Source: an uncultured bacterium
GTDB lineage: Bacteria; DRYD01
Length of the DNA stretch: 64,000 bases
NCBI GenBank assembly: GCA_937139605.1
Contig: CAKZQG010000043.1
Coordinates: 8,631-72,630 of the forward strand
Reading direction: 5' to 3'
Shown: in pieces, positions 1 through 8,589 of the stretch
How positions within the stretch are numbered: position 1 is the stretch's first letter
How the letters are laid out: every line of letters begins with the position of its first letter
Notes under the pieces: generated by a model
Told to the model about the DNA's origin: nothing
What the model saw: only the letters and a program-made list of their open reading frames with translations
Database searches by the model: none
Made by a program: the position numbers and the translations under genes

Positions 1-1266
1 ATAAGTAAAGATCCAGCTAAATATAAGTATTATTTAAAAATAAGAAATGAAAACGAGAACATAATAGATAATGTTTTAAATATAAATAGAGAAAGAAAAG
101 AACTTATATCTAAAATAAATGACCTAAGATCTGCTAAAAATAATATCTCCAGATTAATAGGACATAAGAAATATACAACCGAAGAAGAAAAACAAAAACT
201 AATATCAGAATCTCTTAAAATAGATCAAGAACTCCAAACCCTAGAGCCTATATTAAACGAATTAGAAAATAATTTAAAACATTTACTTATGATGATCCCA
301 AACGTTGTAGATGAAGACGTACCAATTGGTAAAGACAATACTGATAATATTATAATCTATCAAGAAGGAGAAATCCAAGATATTGAAGCACTTCCACATT
401 GGGAAATAGGGGAAAAACTCAATATAATAGATTTTGAAAGAGGAGTAAAGCTATCAGGGTCTAGATTTTATATCCTAAAAGGATACGCTGCTAAACTCCA
501 ACGAGCTCTTATTAATTTCTTCTTAGATTTTCACACTACTCATCATAACTATAAAGAAGTATATCTCCCATTTGTTGTAAAAAAACATTGCTTAGAAGGA
601 GCAGGACAATTACCTAAATTTGAAGATAACCTCTACCATGACTGGGAAGATGATATCTGGCTAGTACCTACCGCTGAAGTACCCTTAACTAACATATACA
701 AAGACGAAATATTACCTATTGATGTATTACCATTATATTATGTAGCATATACTCCTTGTTTTAGAAAAGAGAAAATAGCAGCAGGTAAGGATGTAAGAGG
801 AATAAAAAGAGGACACCAATTCGATAAAGTTGAACTATATAAATTTACTACTCCAGAAAATAGTGATTACGAGTTAGAAAAATTAGTCCAAGACGCAGCA
901 GATATACTAAGAGCACTAGGCTTACCCTTTAGGATAGTTAAATTATGTAGTGGGGACTTAGGTTTTGCTGCATCTAAAACTTACGATATAGAAGTATGGG
1001 CTGCAGGTTCTAAAGAATGGTTAGAAGTTAGCTCATGTAGTAATACTAGAGATTTCCAAGCAAGACGCGCTAATATCCGTTTCAAAAGAACACCTAACTC
1101 CAAACCTGAATATGTACATACCTTAAATGGTTCAGGTTTAGCACTCCCTAGAGTAGTTATCGCTATCTTAGAAAATTATCAACAAAAAGACGGAACCATT
1201 TTAATCCCTAAGGTTCTTCAAAAATATACCGGATTTGATAAAATTGACATAAACTGGAAATACTAA
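1..1266 (+). CDS. serS: Seryl-tRNA synthetase (5' end outside the window)
   Basis: Charges tRNA-Ser with serine in the cytoplasm. The reading frame is open from base 1, so the true start lies upstream. The visible N-terminal part is the charged helical-arm region (rich in E, K, N) that grips the tRNA-Ser long arm. The class II core follows with a motif-2 region (CFRKEKIAAGKDVRGIKRG), the TAEVPL serine-pocket segment and motif 3 (NGSGLALPRVVIAILENYQ). The C-terminus DGTILIPKVLQKYTGF is typical. The ATG at 289 is internal, because homology-like sequence continues upstream of it. Ends in TAA. Identification is firm. Confidence 0.96.
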   Translation: MSKDPAKYKYYLKIRNENENIIDNVLNINRERKELISKINDLRSAKNNISRLIGHKKYTTEEEKQKLISESLKIDQELQTLEPILNELENNLKHLLMMIPNVVDEDVPIGKDNTDNIIIYQEGEIQDIEALPHWEIGEKLNIIDFERGVKLSGSRFYILKGYAAKLQRALINFFLDFHTTHHNYKEVYLPFVVKKHCLEGAGQLPKFEDNLYHDWEDDIWLVPTAEVPLTNIYKDEILPIDVLPLYYVAYTPCFRKEKIAAGKDVRGIKRGHQFDKVELYKFTTPENSDYELEKLVQDAADILRALGLPFRIVKLCSGDLGFAASKTYDIEVWAAGSKEWLEVSSCSNTRDFQARRANIRFKRTPNSKPEYVHTLNGSGLALPRVVIAILENYQQKDGTILIPKVLQKYTGFDKIDINWKY

Positions 1267-1551
1267 TTTATTAGTAAAATAACTTGCTTTATTAATAAAT
1301 ATAAAAAACTAAAAAGGGGTGAGAATTTCTTCCCCTCCTTAAAAGAGAATTACCCCCTTATTAAGTGTAGCTTCAGCACTGCCTTCCTTACATAACAGAC
1401 CGAAGTTCGTTTTAGTAAAATTTTCACCTTTATATGAGTTCTAAATTTTCCTATTCTTAATGCTCATAGATTCAGCACATCCTTTTCGGTAGCAAAATCT
1501 CCATCTAATATATATTCTGCTGTTTGTAAAAAAAATAGTTATTATAATTTA
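1267..1551. other. Intergenic region without an intact gene
   Basis: Between serS and the decayed gene on the other strand. It holds a hairpin with AGGGG at 1315-1319 pairing CCCCT at 1332-1336, which could serve as a weak terminator though it lacks a T run. Minus-strand translation gives only short open stretches, one ending near 1342 with the fragment TKTNFGLLCKEG. A similar fragment (KTNCCLL) occurs on the minus strand near 56.82 kb. These may be debris of genes related to the neighbouring hydrophobic-protein family, but the match is short. Confidence 0.4.
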
Positions 1552-2063
1552 TTAAGTTCTAATAGCATCTTTAACTACATTATAAACACCGCCTATAACA
1601 AGAGCTAACAATACTCCAAAAGGCCCCATAACAGCTACAGCACCTGCTGTTAATCAACCTATTACCATACTATCTAATACTCCATGTAATGTTCCTTTTA
1701 CTACACCTAAAAGTGCCCCTTTTAAACTAGTTTTTGTAACAGTCCATTCATTCTTTTCTTGCATATCTTTTGTTGCAGCATTATTTATATCAGTATAAAA
1801 TGAATAAGCTTTTAAAGCGCCTGTTAACAAAGGATATGCACCACCTGTTACTACTACACCTGCACCTTTTAGCAATCCTTCTACAAATGAATAACTAGGA
1901 GTATTTTCTACTTTATCACCTTCTATTCTTACAAACTCCTTCTTATCACCTTCTTTAATAGAACACCATCCCAATACATTTTTGTTTGTAATTTATCATT
2001 TATTTCCATGTTTTAAACAGCCCATACTTTTTGTTCTTTCTTTGTAAAAATTTTATCTTTCAT
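1552..2063 (-). pseudogene. Decayed hydrophobic glycine-rich protein gene, copy 1
   Basis: Function unknown. The longest intact piece (1654-1974) encodes about 106 residues with alternating small and hydrophobic residues (GAGVVVTGGAYPLLTGALKA). After an in-frame TGA at 1654-1656 the same frame continues for 34 codons with a glycine-rich membrane-like segment (GPFGVLLALVIGGVYNVV) to a TAA at 1552. Upstream, an ATG frame from 2063 or 2009 (MEINDKLQTKMYWDGVLLK) joins the main frame only if one A is added near 1960, where a related copy at 26.5-26.8 kb has that extra A. There is also a TAA between 2063 and 2009. With a frameshift and two stops, pseudogene is the simplest reading. It resembles membrane-active tails of bacteriocin-like proteins, but that is inference. 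Confidence 0.6.
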
Positions 2064-2134
2064 TTCTTATATTAATATTTTTATTAATTTTTATATTATT
2101 TAAATATAAAAAAATGTTAATTTTTTGTTTTATA

Positions 2135-3709
2135 TTAAAATCTTAATACTTTTCCGTTTTTAGATATTATTTCTTTATCCTTCAATACTAATTTACCATT
2201 AACAAATACGTAATTAATTCCATCAGGATATTGATGTGGATTTAAATAAGTTGAATTATCTCTTAAATTGTTTAAATCAAAAATAACAATATCAGCAAAA
2301 TATCCTTTTTCAATTATTCCTCTTTTATAGATATTAAATTTCTTAGCTGGGAACTCAGATAATTTATATACTGCTTCCTTTAAAGTTAATAATTTTTTTT
2401 GTTTTACATATTTATTAATAAATTTAATAAAAGTGCCGTAAGTTCTTGGATGTGGATGAGATTTAGATAATATTCCATATGGGCATCTTATAGCACTATC
2501 ACTTGCAACCATAACGTATTCTTTTGTAGCTATATAATCCACTTCTTCTTCATCCATTAGAAAATAGATTGCTCCTAAATCATAGCCTTCTGTTTTTAAT
2601 AAGTATATAACAGTTTTAGCAGGAGATATTTTTAAATCTTTTGAAATATCTTGAATAGTTAATCCAATATATTTTGATAACTTAGGATTATAAGCTTCAG
2701 ATATTATTATTTTATCCCAAGGAGTATGAGGAGTATTTTCTATATCTTTTTCTACTTGTTCCTCATTTAAAGATATTTTAGATATAATATCTTCAATAGA
2801 GCCTTCTAAGTATTTATCAGGTAGCACTTGAGATAAGCCGGTATTAGAAGCTTCATAAGGGTATTGATCAGCATCTATATTAATATTATTTTTTTTAGCT
2901 TGTTCAATTAGAAGACAAGCTTCTTTAGCTTTGCCCTTAGCAACACCTGCTGCTTTTAAATGAGAAATCTCGAAATTAACCCCACTTTCCTTAGATATTT
3001 CTATACTTTCATTTATTGCTTCAAGTAATTTAGAGCTTTCTGATCTCATATGATTCGTTAAAATTTTATTTTTAGATTTAACTACCTTAGCTAATTCTAT
3101 TAATTCTTTGGAATCTGAAAATTTACCAGGTATATAAATAAGTCCTAAGGATAACCCAATTGCTCCTTCATCTAACACTTTTGATAATTCATTTTTAAAG
3201 ACATTGATATCATTATCATTAAGTTTAATATTATTATATCCGAATAATCCTGCACGGATTTGCCCATGCCCCGCAAGATAGGCATAATTAATAGAAATAT
3301 TAAGTGATTCAATATAATCTAAGTATTCCTTTAAAGAGCTCCAATTTAGTTTATGTATATTATAGCTTTGAGCTTCTGTTTTAATAGAATTAAAAGTATT
3401 AGGATAAAGAGGACTAACAGCGAATCCACAATTCCCAGAAACAATAGTAGTAACCCCTTGATAAAGAGCGCTACAAGCTTCAGGATTAGCTATTATCGTT
3501 AAATCACTATGACTATGAACATCAATAAACCCAGAAGAAACACATAACTCCTCAGCATCAATTACTTCATAACCATTTGATTTTAAATTATTTATATCAT
3601 CTTCATTAAGTAAGTCATAATTTATTTCTTCTATTATTTCGTTATTTATAAATACGTTTCCTTTTTTTTCTTTTTGGATTATAAATCCATTAATAATAGC
3701 TGTTTTCAT
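2135..3709 (-). CDS. N-acyl-D-amino-acid deacylase (D-aminoacylase family)
   Basis: Amidohydrolase-superfamily metal enzyme of 524 aa that removes the acyl group from N-acyl-D-amino acids. Visible signatures are the metal-binding HSHSD after GFIDVH, the GVTTIVSGNCGF segment, NHMRSES, the FEISHLKAAG histidine motif, DADQYPYEAS, the late MVASDSA aspartate and HPRTYGTF. The C-terminal ADIVIFDLN beta segment is typical of the family. The start ATG at 3709 is preceded by AAGGAGA, which overlaps the end of the small gene upstream (3710-4033), so the two look translationally coupled. It might help recycle D-amino acids from peptidoglycan. Family assignment is firm; exact substrate is not shown. Confidence 0.88.
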   Translation of the reverse strand: MKTAIINGFIIQKEKKGNVFINNEIIEEINYDLLNEDDINNLKSNGYEVIDAEELCVSSGFIDVHSHSDLTIIANPEACSALYQGVTTIVSGNCGFAVSPLYPNTFNSIKTEAQSYNIHKLNWSSLKEYLDYIESLNISINYAYLAGHGQIRAGLFGYNNIKLNDNDINVFKNELSKVLDEGAIGLSLGLIYIPGKFSDSKELIELAKVVKSKNKILTNHMRSESSKLLEAINESIEISKESGVNFEISHLKAAGVAKGKAKEACLLIEQAKKNNINIDADQYPYEASNTGLSQVLPDKYLEGSIEDIISKISLNEEQVEKDIENTPHTPWDKIIISEAYNPKLSKYIGLTIQDISKDLKISPAKTVIYLLKTEGYDLGAIYFLMDEEEVDYIATKEYVMVASDSAIRCPYGILSKSHPHPRTYGTFIKFINKYVKQKKLLTLKEAVYKLSEFPAKKFNIYKRGIIEKGYFADIVIFDLNNLRDNSTYLNPHQYPDGINYVFVNGKLVLKDKEIISKNGKVLRF

Positions 3710-4033
3710 TTATTTTCTCCTTTCCATTAATTTTTTAATTAAATTTTCTATTTCTTGCCTAGCTTTATATCTTCTTAAATAAAATATAATAGAGTGATTA
3801 GAATAATTGGATAGATTAAGTAAATACTTTTTGTTATTATATTTTTTACTATTATTATTTACAAATACCAAAGAAGGTTTTCCTTCAAAATTAGTAAAAA
3901 ATAATTCAAATTCATTTTTACCATTATTTTTAGTATTTTTAATAATAGGTTTTAAATTTTGAATTTTTAACACTTTTATTAAGTAATAAAAAAATCTTTC
4001 ATTACAATATTTTAACATACTAATTTTAAACAA
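3710..4033 (-). CDS. Small basic protein of unknown function
   Basis: 107 aa, Lys/Asn/Tyr-rich, with no motif I recognise and no signal peptide. The C-terminus (EIENLIKKLMERRK) looks helical. It is read just before the D-aminoacylase gene, and its last codons contain that gene's ribosome-binding site, which supports a real coupled gene. Codon use is as AT-rich as its neighbours. It could be a DNA- or RNA-binding protein given its charge, but nothing shows this. Confidence 0.5.
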   Translation of the reverse strand: MFKISMLKYCNERFFYYLIKVLKIQNLKPIIKNTKNNGKNEFELFFTNFEGKPSLVFVNNNSKKYNNKKYLLNLSNYSNHSIIFYLRRYKARQEIENLIKKLMERRK

Positions 4034-4252
4034 TCCCTTCCATTTAAAATTAAAATTAAAAAACTTTTAGTTTATCTATTTATTTTATTATTTTTTTTAT
4101 CTATAAATTCCTCTAATTCATTATAATTTTATAGGTTTATTTATTTAATTTTTTAGAGGTAGGAGTTTTTGTTATGTAGAATAATTATATTAACTAAAGA
4201 TATTTGTATTAAAGATATTATGTGATAAAAAAATAAAGGGGTGTTAGTAAAA

Positions 4253-4615
4253 ATGATAAAAAAAATAAGCCGAAATGAATTAAGAAAAATTAGACATAAA
4301 AGGATAAGAAAAAAAATAAAAGGTACTTCTTTAAGGCCAAGATGTAGTATTTTTAAAAGTAATAAACACATATATTTACAAGTAATAGACGACACTAAAG
4401 GAATAACTTTAACTTATGCTAATTCATTAGAAAAAGATTTAAGAGAGAAAAGATTAAAATTTAAAGAAATAGTGGAAGAAGTAGCAAATAAGTTAGCTTC
4501 AAGATGTAAAGAAAAAAATATAAATAAATTAGTTTTTGATAGAGGCGGGTATAAATATCATGGTAATGTTAAAAAAGTAGCAGATATTTTAAGACAACAT
4601 GGAATAGAATTATAA
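4253..4615 (+). CDS. rplR: Ribosomal protein L18
   Basis: 5S rRNA-binding protein of the large subunit, 120 aa. Typical features are the basic N-terminus (RKIRHKRIRKKIKGT), RPRCSIFKSNKHIYLQVIDD, the helix LASRCKEKNI and the end VFDRGGYKYHGNVKKVADILRQHGIEL-type sequence. The ATG at 4253 is chosen over a GTG at 4241 because AAAGGGG ends about 11 bases before it. It heads a short cluster followed by rpsE and rplO. The usual upstream spc-operon genes (rplF, rpsH and so on) are absent here. Confidence 0.95.
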   Translation: MIKKISRNELRKIRHKRIRKKIKGTSLRPRCSIFKSNKHIYLQVIDDTKGITLTYANSLEKDLREKRLKFKEIVEEVANKLASRCKEKNINKLVFDRGGYKYHGNVKKVADILRQHGIEL

Positions 4616-4659
4616 AATAATTATAAAATAATAAATAATAAAAGGGGGTAAAATTTAAG

Positions 4660-5394
4660 ATGACTTTAGTAGAAAAAGGAGAATATGATAGCATATTAGT
4701 TTCATTAAGAAGAGTTACGCGGGTAATGAAAGGTGGAAAAAGGTTTAGATTTAGTGCATTAGTAGTAGTAGGAGATGGGAATGGGAAAGTAGGTGCAGCA
4801 TTAGCTAAAGCTCCAGAAGCTATGTTAGCCATAAGAAAAGCTGAAGAAAAAGCTAAAAAAAGTATGTTTAATGTCCCAATTGTTAATGAAACTATCCCAC
4901 ATGAAATATTAGGAATAAACACAACCTCAAAAGTACTTTTAAAACCAGCAGGTAAAGGAACAGGAATAATCGCATCTATGCCAGTTAGAAGTGTTTTAGA
5001 AAAAGCTGGATATAAAAATATTTTAACCAAATCCTTAGGGAGTAATAATCATATAAATTTAGTATGGGCTACCATAGACGCACTTAAAAAACTTAAAACT
5101 AAAGAAGAACAATTAGAAATATTACAATCTACTGAATCTAAAGACCAATTCGAAAAATATTTAAAACCAACTGATAACTATACAACTTCTCAAGAAAAAT
5201 TAAAGCAAACATCAAAACCAACAACAGAAGAACAATCTAAAATAGAAAACCAATCAAAACCTACTGAACAATATAGATCTAATCCTAAACAAAAAGATAA
5301 CTTTAGAAATAAATTTAATAAACCCAATTACAAAAAATTTAATAAACAAACTAATGAATCTTTAAAAGATAACAATGAAAATAATAACGAATAA
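4660..5394 (+). CDS. rpsE: Ribosomal protein S5 with long C-terminal tail
   Basis: Small-subunit protein involved in decoding fidelity. Residues 1 to about 150 form the normal S5, with the double-stranded-RNA-binding fold (RRVTRVMKGGKRFRFSALVVVG, DGNGKVGAALAKAPE) and the second domain (KPAGKGTGIIASMPVRSVLE). The remaining 90 or so residues are a low-complexity Asn/Lys/Gln/Thr tail (KPNYKKFNKQTNESL near the end). S5 is usually about 165 aa and this is 244 aa. GGGGG lies about 10 bases upstream of the ATG. Cotranscribed with rplR and rplO; rpmD (L30), normally between rpsE and rplO, is missing. Confidence 0.95.
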   Translation: MTLVEKGEYDSILVSLRRVTRVMKGGKRFRFSALVVVGDGNGKVGAALAKAPEAMLAIRKAEEKAKKSMFNVPIVNETIPHEILGINTTSKVLLKPAGKGTGIIASMPVRSVLEKAGYKNILTKSLGSNNHINLVWATIDALKKLKTKEEQLEILQSTESKDQFEKYLKPTDNYTTSQEKLKQTSKPTTEEQSKIENQSKPTEQYRSNPKQKDNFRNKFNKPNYKKFNKQTNESLKDNNENNNE

Positions 5395-5415
5395 AAAACA
5401 AGAGGGGTGTAATTT

Positions 5416-5919
5416 ATGTATTTACAAGAATTAAAACCGTATAAAGGGAGTAAGAAAAAAAGAAAAAGAATAGGAAGAGGTTTAGGTAGTGGTCATGGAG
5501 TAACAGCTACAAGAGGAACAAAGGGGCAAAAAGCAAGAAGTGGAGGAGCTAAACCCCCATTTTTTGAAGGTGGTCAAAATCCTTTATACTTAAGGGTTCC
5601 TTCTAAGGGATTTACTAACATCTTTAAAAAAGAATATCATATCTTAAAAATCTCAGATTTAAATATCTTTGATGATAATACAGTAGTTACTCCCGATTTA
5701 CTTAACAAAGTAGGATTAATAAAATATAAAGATAAATTAGATAAAGAAATAAAAATCTTAGGAAATGGGGAGTTAAATAAAACTTTAGAAATCCATGCTC
5801 ATAAAATAACAAAAAAGGCTCTACAAAAATTAGAAAAAACTAATTCAAAATTTGTAAAATTACCCCCATTAAAAACTAAATTTAAAAAAACCATCAGGAG
5901 AAAATCCCATCCTCTATAA
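5416..5919 (+). CDS. rplO: Ribosomal protein L15
   Basis: Large-subunit assembly protein, 167 aa. The N-terminus has the hallmark Gly/Arg/Lys loop (KRKRIGRGLGSGHGVTATRG followed by KGQKARSG) and FFEGGQNPLYLRVPSKGF. Preceded by AGAGGGGTG. It is the last gene of the rplR-rpsE-rplO cluster. No secY, adk or map follows; murB comes next. An 8-bp inverted repeat (5924-5931 with 5938-5945) follows the stop but has no T tract. Confidence 0.95.
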   Translation: MYLQELKPYKGSKKKRKRIGRGLGSGHGVTATRGTKGQKARSGGAKPPFFEGGQNPLYLRVPSKGFTNIFKKEYHILKISDLNIFDDNTVVTPDLLNKVGLIKYKDKLDKEIKILGNGELNKTLEIHAHKITKKALQKLEKTNSKFVKLPPLKTKFKKTIRRKSHPL

Positions 5920-6073
5920 TAAGATAAAGATAAATCGATCTTTATAAAATATTAGCAAGAAGTATATATTATATAAAAATATTAATAAGGCTTACTAAAT
6001 TAAGAAGCATTAATGGATAGTTTAAAAAAACCAAGAAAACAAAAAAAATAAATAATTATAATTAGCTACTTTA

Positions 6074-7012
6074 GTGTTAAAAATAGATAATGATTATATT
6101 TTAAAATTCAAAAAAGATATAAATTTATCGAATTTAACAACTTATAAAATTGGTGGCAAAAGTTTAGGAGTATTTGTCTTTAATAATTCTTTTGATTTAA
6201 TAAAATCGTTATTATATTTTTCAGATAAAGGGATTCCTTATAAAATAATAGGGAAAGGGAGTAATTTACTAATAACAGACGAGTACTTAATAGAGCAAGT
6301 TTTCATAATAAACAAAGAAAGGTTTTTCTTAAATTACGGTAATAAGGTTTTAGTAAATGCAGGCTTGGAATTACAATATTTTATTAAAAAATTAATAGAT
6401 TTAAATTTTGATTCTTATCAAGAGTTAGCAGGGATTCCCGCAAGTGTAGGGGGCTGCGTATTTAATAATGCTGGCATCCCCTCAATTGAAATAGCTCAGT
6501 ATATTAAAACAATATACTATTTTAACCGAAAAAAAAGAAAAATAGAAAATATAAAAATCACAGACAAAAACAGATCTAATTTCTTTTCCTATAGAGATTC
6601 CTTTTTTAAAGAAGAAGCTAAAAATAATAATTTCTACGATATACTATATATAGAATTTGAACTTAAAAATAAGAAAAATAAAACTGAGTTATTAGAAATA
6701 TATAATAAAACTTGGGAAAAGAGGATACTAACTCAACCGTTAAATTCTCCATCATGCGGTAGTGTTTTTAAAAATATTCATTTAAATTTAAAAAACGAAA
6801 AAAAATTTATAAGAGCTTGGGAAATTATTGATAGATTAGGTTTTAGGGGATATATATTTAACGGTGCTAAAGTTTCTGAAAAACATCCTAACTTTATCCT
6901 TAATTTTAATAATGCTAAATTTAGAGATGTTTATAATTTAATTCAATTAATTCTTTCAAAAGCTAAAGAGCAAAATTATCACTTAGATCTAGAAGTAGAA
7001 ATAATTAAATAA
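6074..7012 (+). CDS. murB: UDP-N-acetylenolpyruvoylglucosamine reductase
   Basis: FAD-dependent reductase that completes UDP-N-acetylmuramate for peptidoglycan synthesis in the cytoplasm. 312 aa, the length of a type II MurB. FAD-binding elements are seen at residues 60-65 (GKGSNLL) and 120-127 (GIPASVGG). The active-site serine motif SCGSVFKN is at about 227-234, and the GAKVSEKHPNFI segment at about 264-275. The start is a GTG with no clear ribosome-binding site, so the exact N-terminus is uncertain, but NLSNLTTYKIGG is where the family normally begins. Confidence 0.93.
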   Translation: MLKIDNDYILKFKKDINLSNLTTYKIGGKSLGVFVFNNSFDLIKSLLYFSDKGIPYKIIGKGSNLLITDEYLIEQVFIINKERFFLNYGNKVLVNAGLELQYFIKKLIDLNFDSYQELAGIPASVGGCVFNNAGIPSIEIAQYIKTIYYFNRKKRKIENIKITDKNRSNFFSYRDSFFKEEAKNNNFYDILYIEFELKNKKNKTELLEIYNKTWEKRILTQPLNSPSCGSVFKNIHLNLKNEKKFIRAWEIIDRLGFRGYIFNGAKVSEKHPNFILNFNNAKFRDVYNLIQLILSKAKEQNYHLDLEVEIIK

Positions 7013-7160
7013 ACAAATAAATAAAAAAATTAATGAGGATAAAAACAATTTAAAAACTATTAAAAAGCGTATATTTAAAAATATATTAACAAACTAAAAA
7101 CCCTAAAATGGAAGCAAACTATTTAAAGGAAAAATAGTATTTAAGATACTTTTTAAAGAG

Positions 7161-7190
7161 TTGCCAAGTAATTTTTGCTATTGATATAAT
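7161..7190 (+). promoter_or_regulatory. Sigma-70-type promoter for a short RNA
   Basis: TTGCCA at 7161-7166 and TATAAT at 7185-7190, separated by 18 bp. It lies in the 282-bp gap between murB and the M16-like gene, and points into the structured segment at 7197-7275. Confidence 0.55.
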
Positions 7191-7196
7191 TAGCCT

Positions 7197-7275
7197 AATC
7201 CCGCCTGCAGACCATAGGGATAACGTGGCGGAATATAAATAGGTCTGCCAAGAGTGTATATTATTATACACTTTT
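7197..7275 (+). ncRNA. Candidate structured small RNA or leader with pseudoknot
   Basis: A G+C-rich island in an AT-rich gap. CCGCC (7201-7205) can pair with GGCGG (7227-7231), and GCAGACC (7207-7213) with GGTCTGC (7242-7248). The two helices interlock as an H-type pseudoknot with a one-base first loop and an A-rich last loop (7232-7241). A hairpin resembling a terminator follows at once. The RNA would be about 75-80 nt and could be a free small RNA or a leader attenuating the M16-like gene 20 bases downstream. I compared it by memory with SRP, 6S, tmRNA and common riboswitches and saw no match. Confidence 0.5.
7253..7275 (+). terminator. Hairpin terminator after the small RNA
   Basis: An 8-bp perfect stem (7253-7260 with 7265-7272), loop TTAT, followed by a short T run. 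It lies just upstream of the M16-like gene, so read-through here would decide expression of that gene if it shares the promoter. Confidence 0.5.
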
Positions 7276-7294
7276 GTTAATCAGAATAAAATTA

Positions 7295-8530
7295 ATGAGT
7301 AATTTATTAGAAAATACTGATTTAAAACTTCACTTTTATTCTATGGATGATTTAGTATATGTTATACCTGATAACACTATACCTATTACTTATTTAAGTA
7401 TTTATTTTTTAAGTGGTAGTTATTTAGAAAATATTAGTAAATTGGGATTAAATTATATAACTTTTAAAACTTTAGTAAGATCAACTAAAAAATTTAAATA
7501 TGAAGATCTAAATTATTATCTAGACAAATATTCAATAAGTTTAGGTAGTTTTGCTGGATATTTTAATAGTGGAATCTCAATATCTTTTCCTTTCTATAAT
7601 TACAAAGAAGCTTTATACGTTTTAAACTCTATATTATATGATTATATTTTTAAATCAATTGACTTAGAGGAAGTAAAAAGGGATTCAATCAATAGTATAA
7701 AAATCTTAAGAGACGATGTATTTGCATATTTAAGTGCATACGCAGATAAAGCATTTTACAACTCATTTCTAGCTAATGATATTAAAGGAAGTATTAAAAA
7801 TATAAAAAAATTCGATAGAAAGTCCTTAATTAATTGGTATGAGTATATAATTAATTCAAAAGATATAAAAAAGATAGCAATAATTTCAGGCTATACTAAT
7901 AATAAATTTGAACAACAAGTATTTAAAAACCTAAAAAAAATATTAAATAAAACTAATAATTACCTACAAAAGATGATGGATTTTGAAATAATTCCCAAAA
8001 GAATAACTCATAAATTAAAGAAAGTAGAAACAGGGATATCTATAATTTATCCTGCTCCAAGTTATTCTTTAGATTTCTTTGATTATAAAGTCATTTCTTC
8101 TATTTTAGGTTCAATGTCAGGCAGATTATTTACAAATATAAGAGAAAAACAAGAATTAGCATATGCTATTACTTCTTATTATGAACCACTCCCTATAAAA
8201 TCTGGAAATATTAAATTCCTTATGCTTACTTCTAAAGAAAATAAAAACAAAGCATTAAATGCTTTATTTAATGAAGTTAATAATATAATAGCTAATGGAT
8301 TTAATGAAGAAGAAATAAATACTGCCAAAAATTACATCATAGGAAACTATATTGATTCATTTATAAGACGTTCTTTTAAAGCTTCTTCTTTAGCTAAACA
8401 TGTTTTATTCGATATTCCCTTAGAATTTATTAACAATTATATAGATTACATTAATTCAGTTACCCAAGAAAGTATAAACCAAAAAATATACTACTTTAAA
8501 AACAAACCTGGCATATTTATAGTAGATTAA
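7295..8530 (+). CDS. M16-family peptidase homologue lacking the zinc motif
   Basis: 411 aa in the M16 (insulinase/processing-peptidase) fold. It has an N-terminal half of the type YLSIYFLSGSYLE..LGLNYITFKTL and a C-terminal half with the family's GSMSGRLFTNIREKQELAYAI motif. The active N-terminal domain should carry HxxEH after the GL(A/T)H position; here that stretch reads LGLNYITFKTL, so no zinc ligands are present. It is therefore probably the non-catalytic partner type. No signal peptide. The ATG at 7295 is chosen because the upstream TTG at 7274 lies in the terminator. It is followed by pgeF, 59 bp downstream. Confidence 0.75.
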   Translation: MSNLLENTDLKLHFYSMDDLVYVIPDNTIPITYLSIYFLSGSYLENISKLGLNYITFKTLVRSTKKFKYEDLNYYLDKYSISLGSFAGYFNSGISISFPFYNYKEALYVLNSILYDYIFKSIDLEEVKRDSINSIKILRDDVFAYLSAYADKAFYNSFLANDIKGSIKNIKKFDRKSLINWYEYIINSKDIKKIAIISGYTNNKFEQQVFKNLKKILNKTNNYLQKMMDFEIIPKRITHKLKKVETGISIIYPAPSYSLDFFDYKVISSILGSMSGRLFTNIREKQELAYAITSYYEPLPIKSGNIKFLMLTSKENKNKALNALFNEVNNIIANGFNEEEINTAKNYIIGNYIDSFIRRSFKASSLAKHVLFDIPLEFINNYIDYINSVTQESINQKIYYFKNKPGIFIVD

Positions 8531-8589
8531 CATTTATTTTATAGCAGATTACATTATTTATAATAGATTAATAAGCTAAAATCAAAATA

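Noticed and set aside
7197-7275. Small RNA as SRP RNA, 6S RNA, tmRNA or a known riboswitch
   Set aside because: No SRP core (GGAAGGAAGCAGCC-like), no 6S open-complex shape, no tRNA-like ends, and no remembered riboswitch consensus matches.
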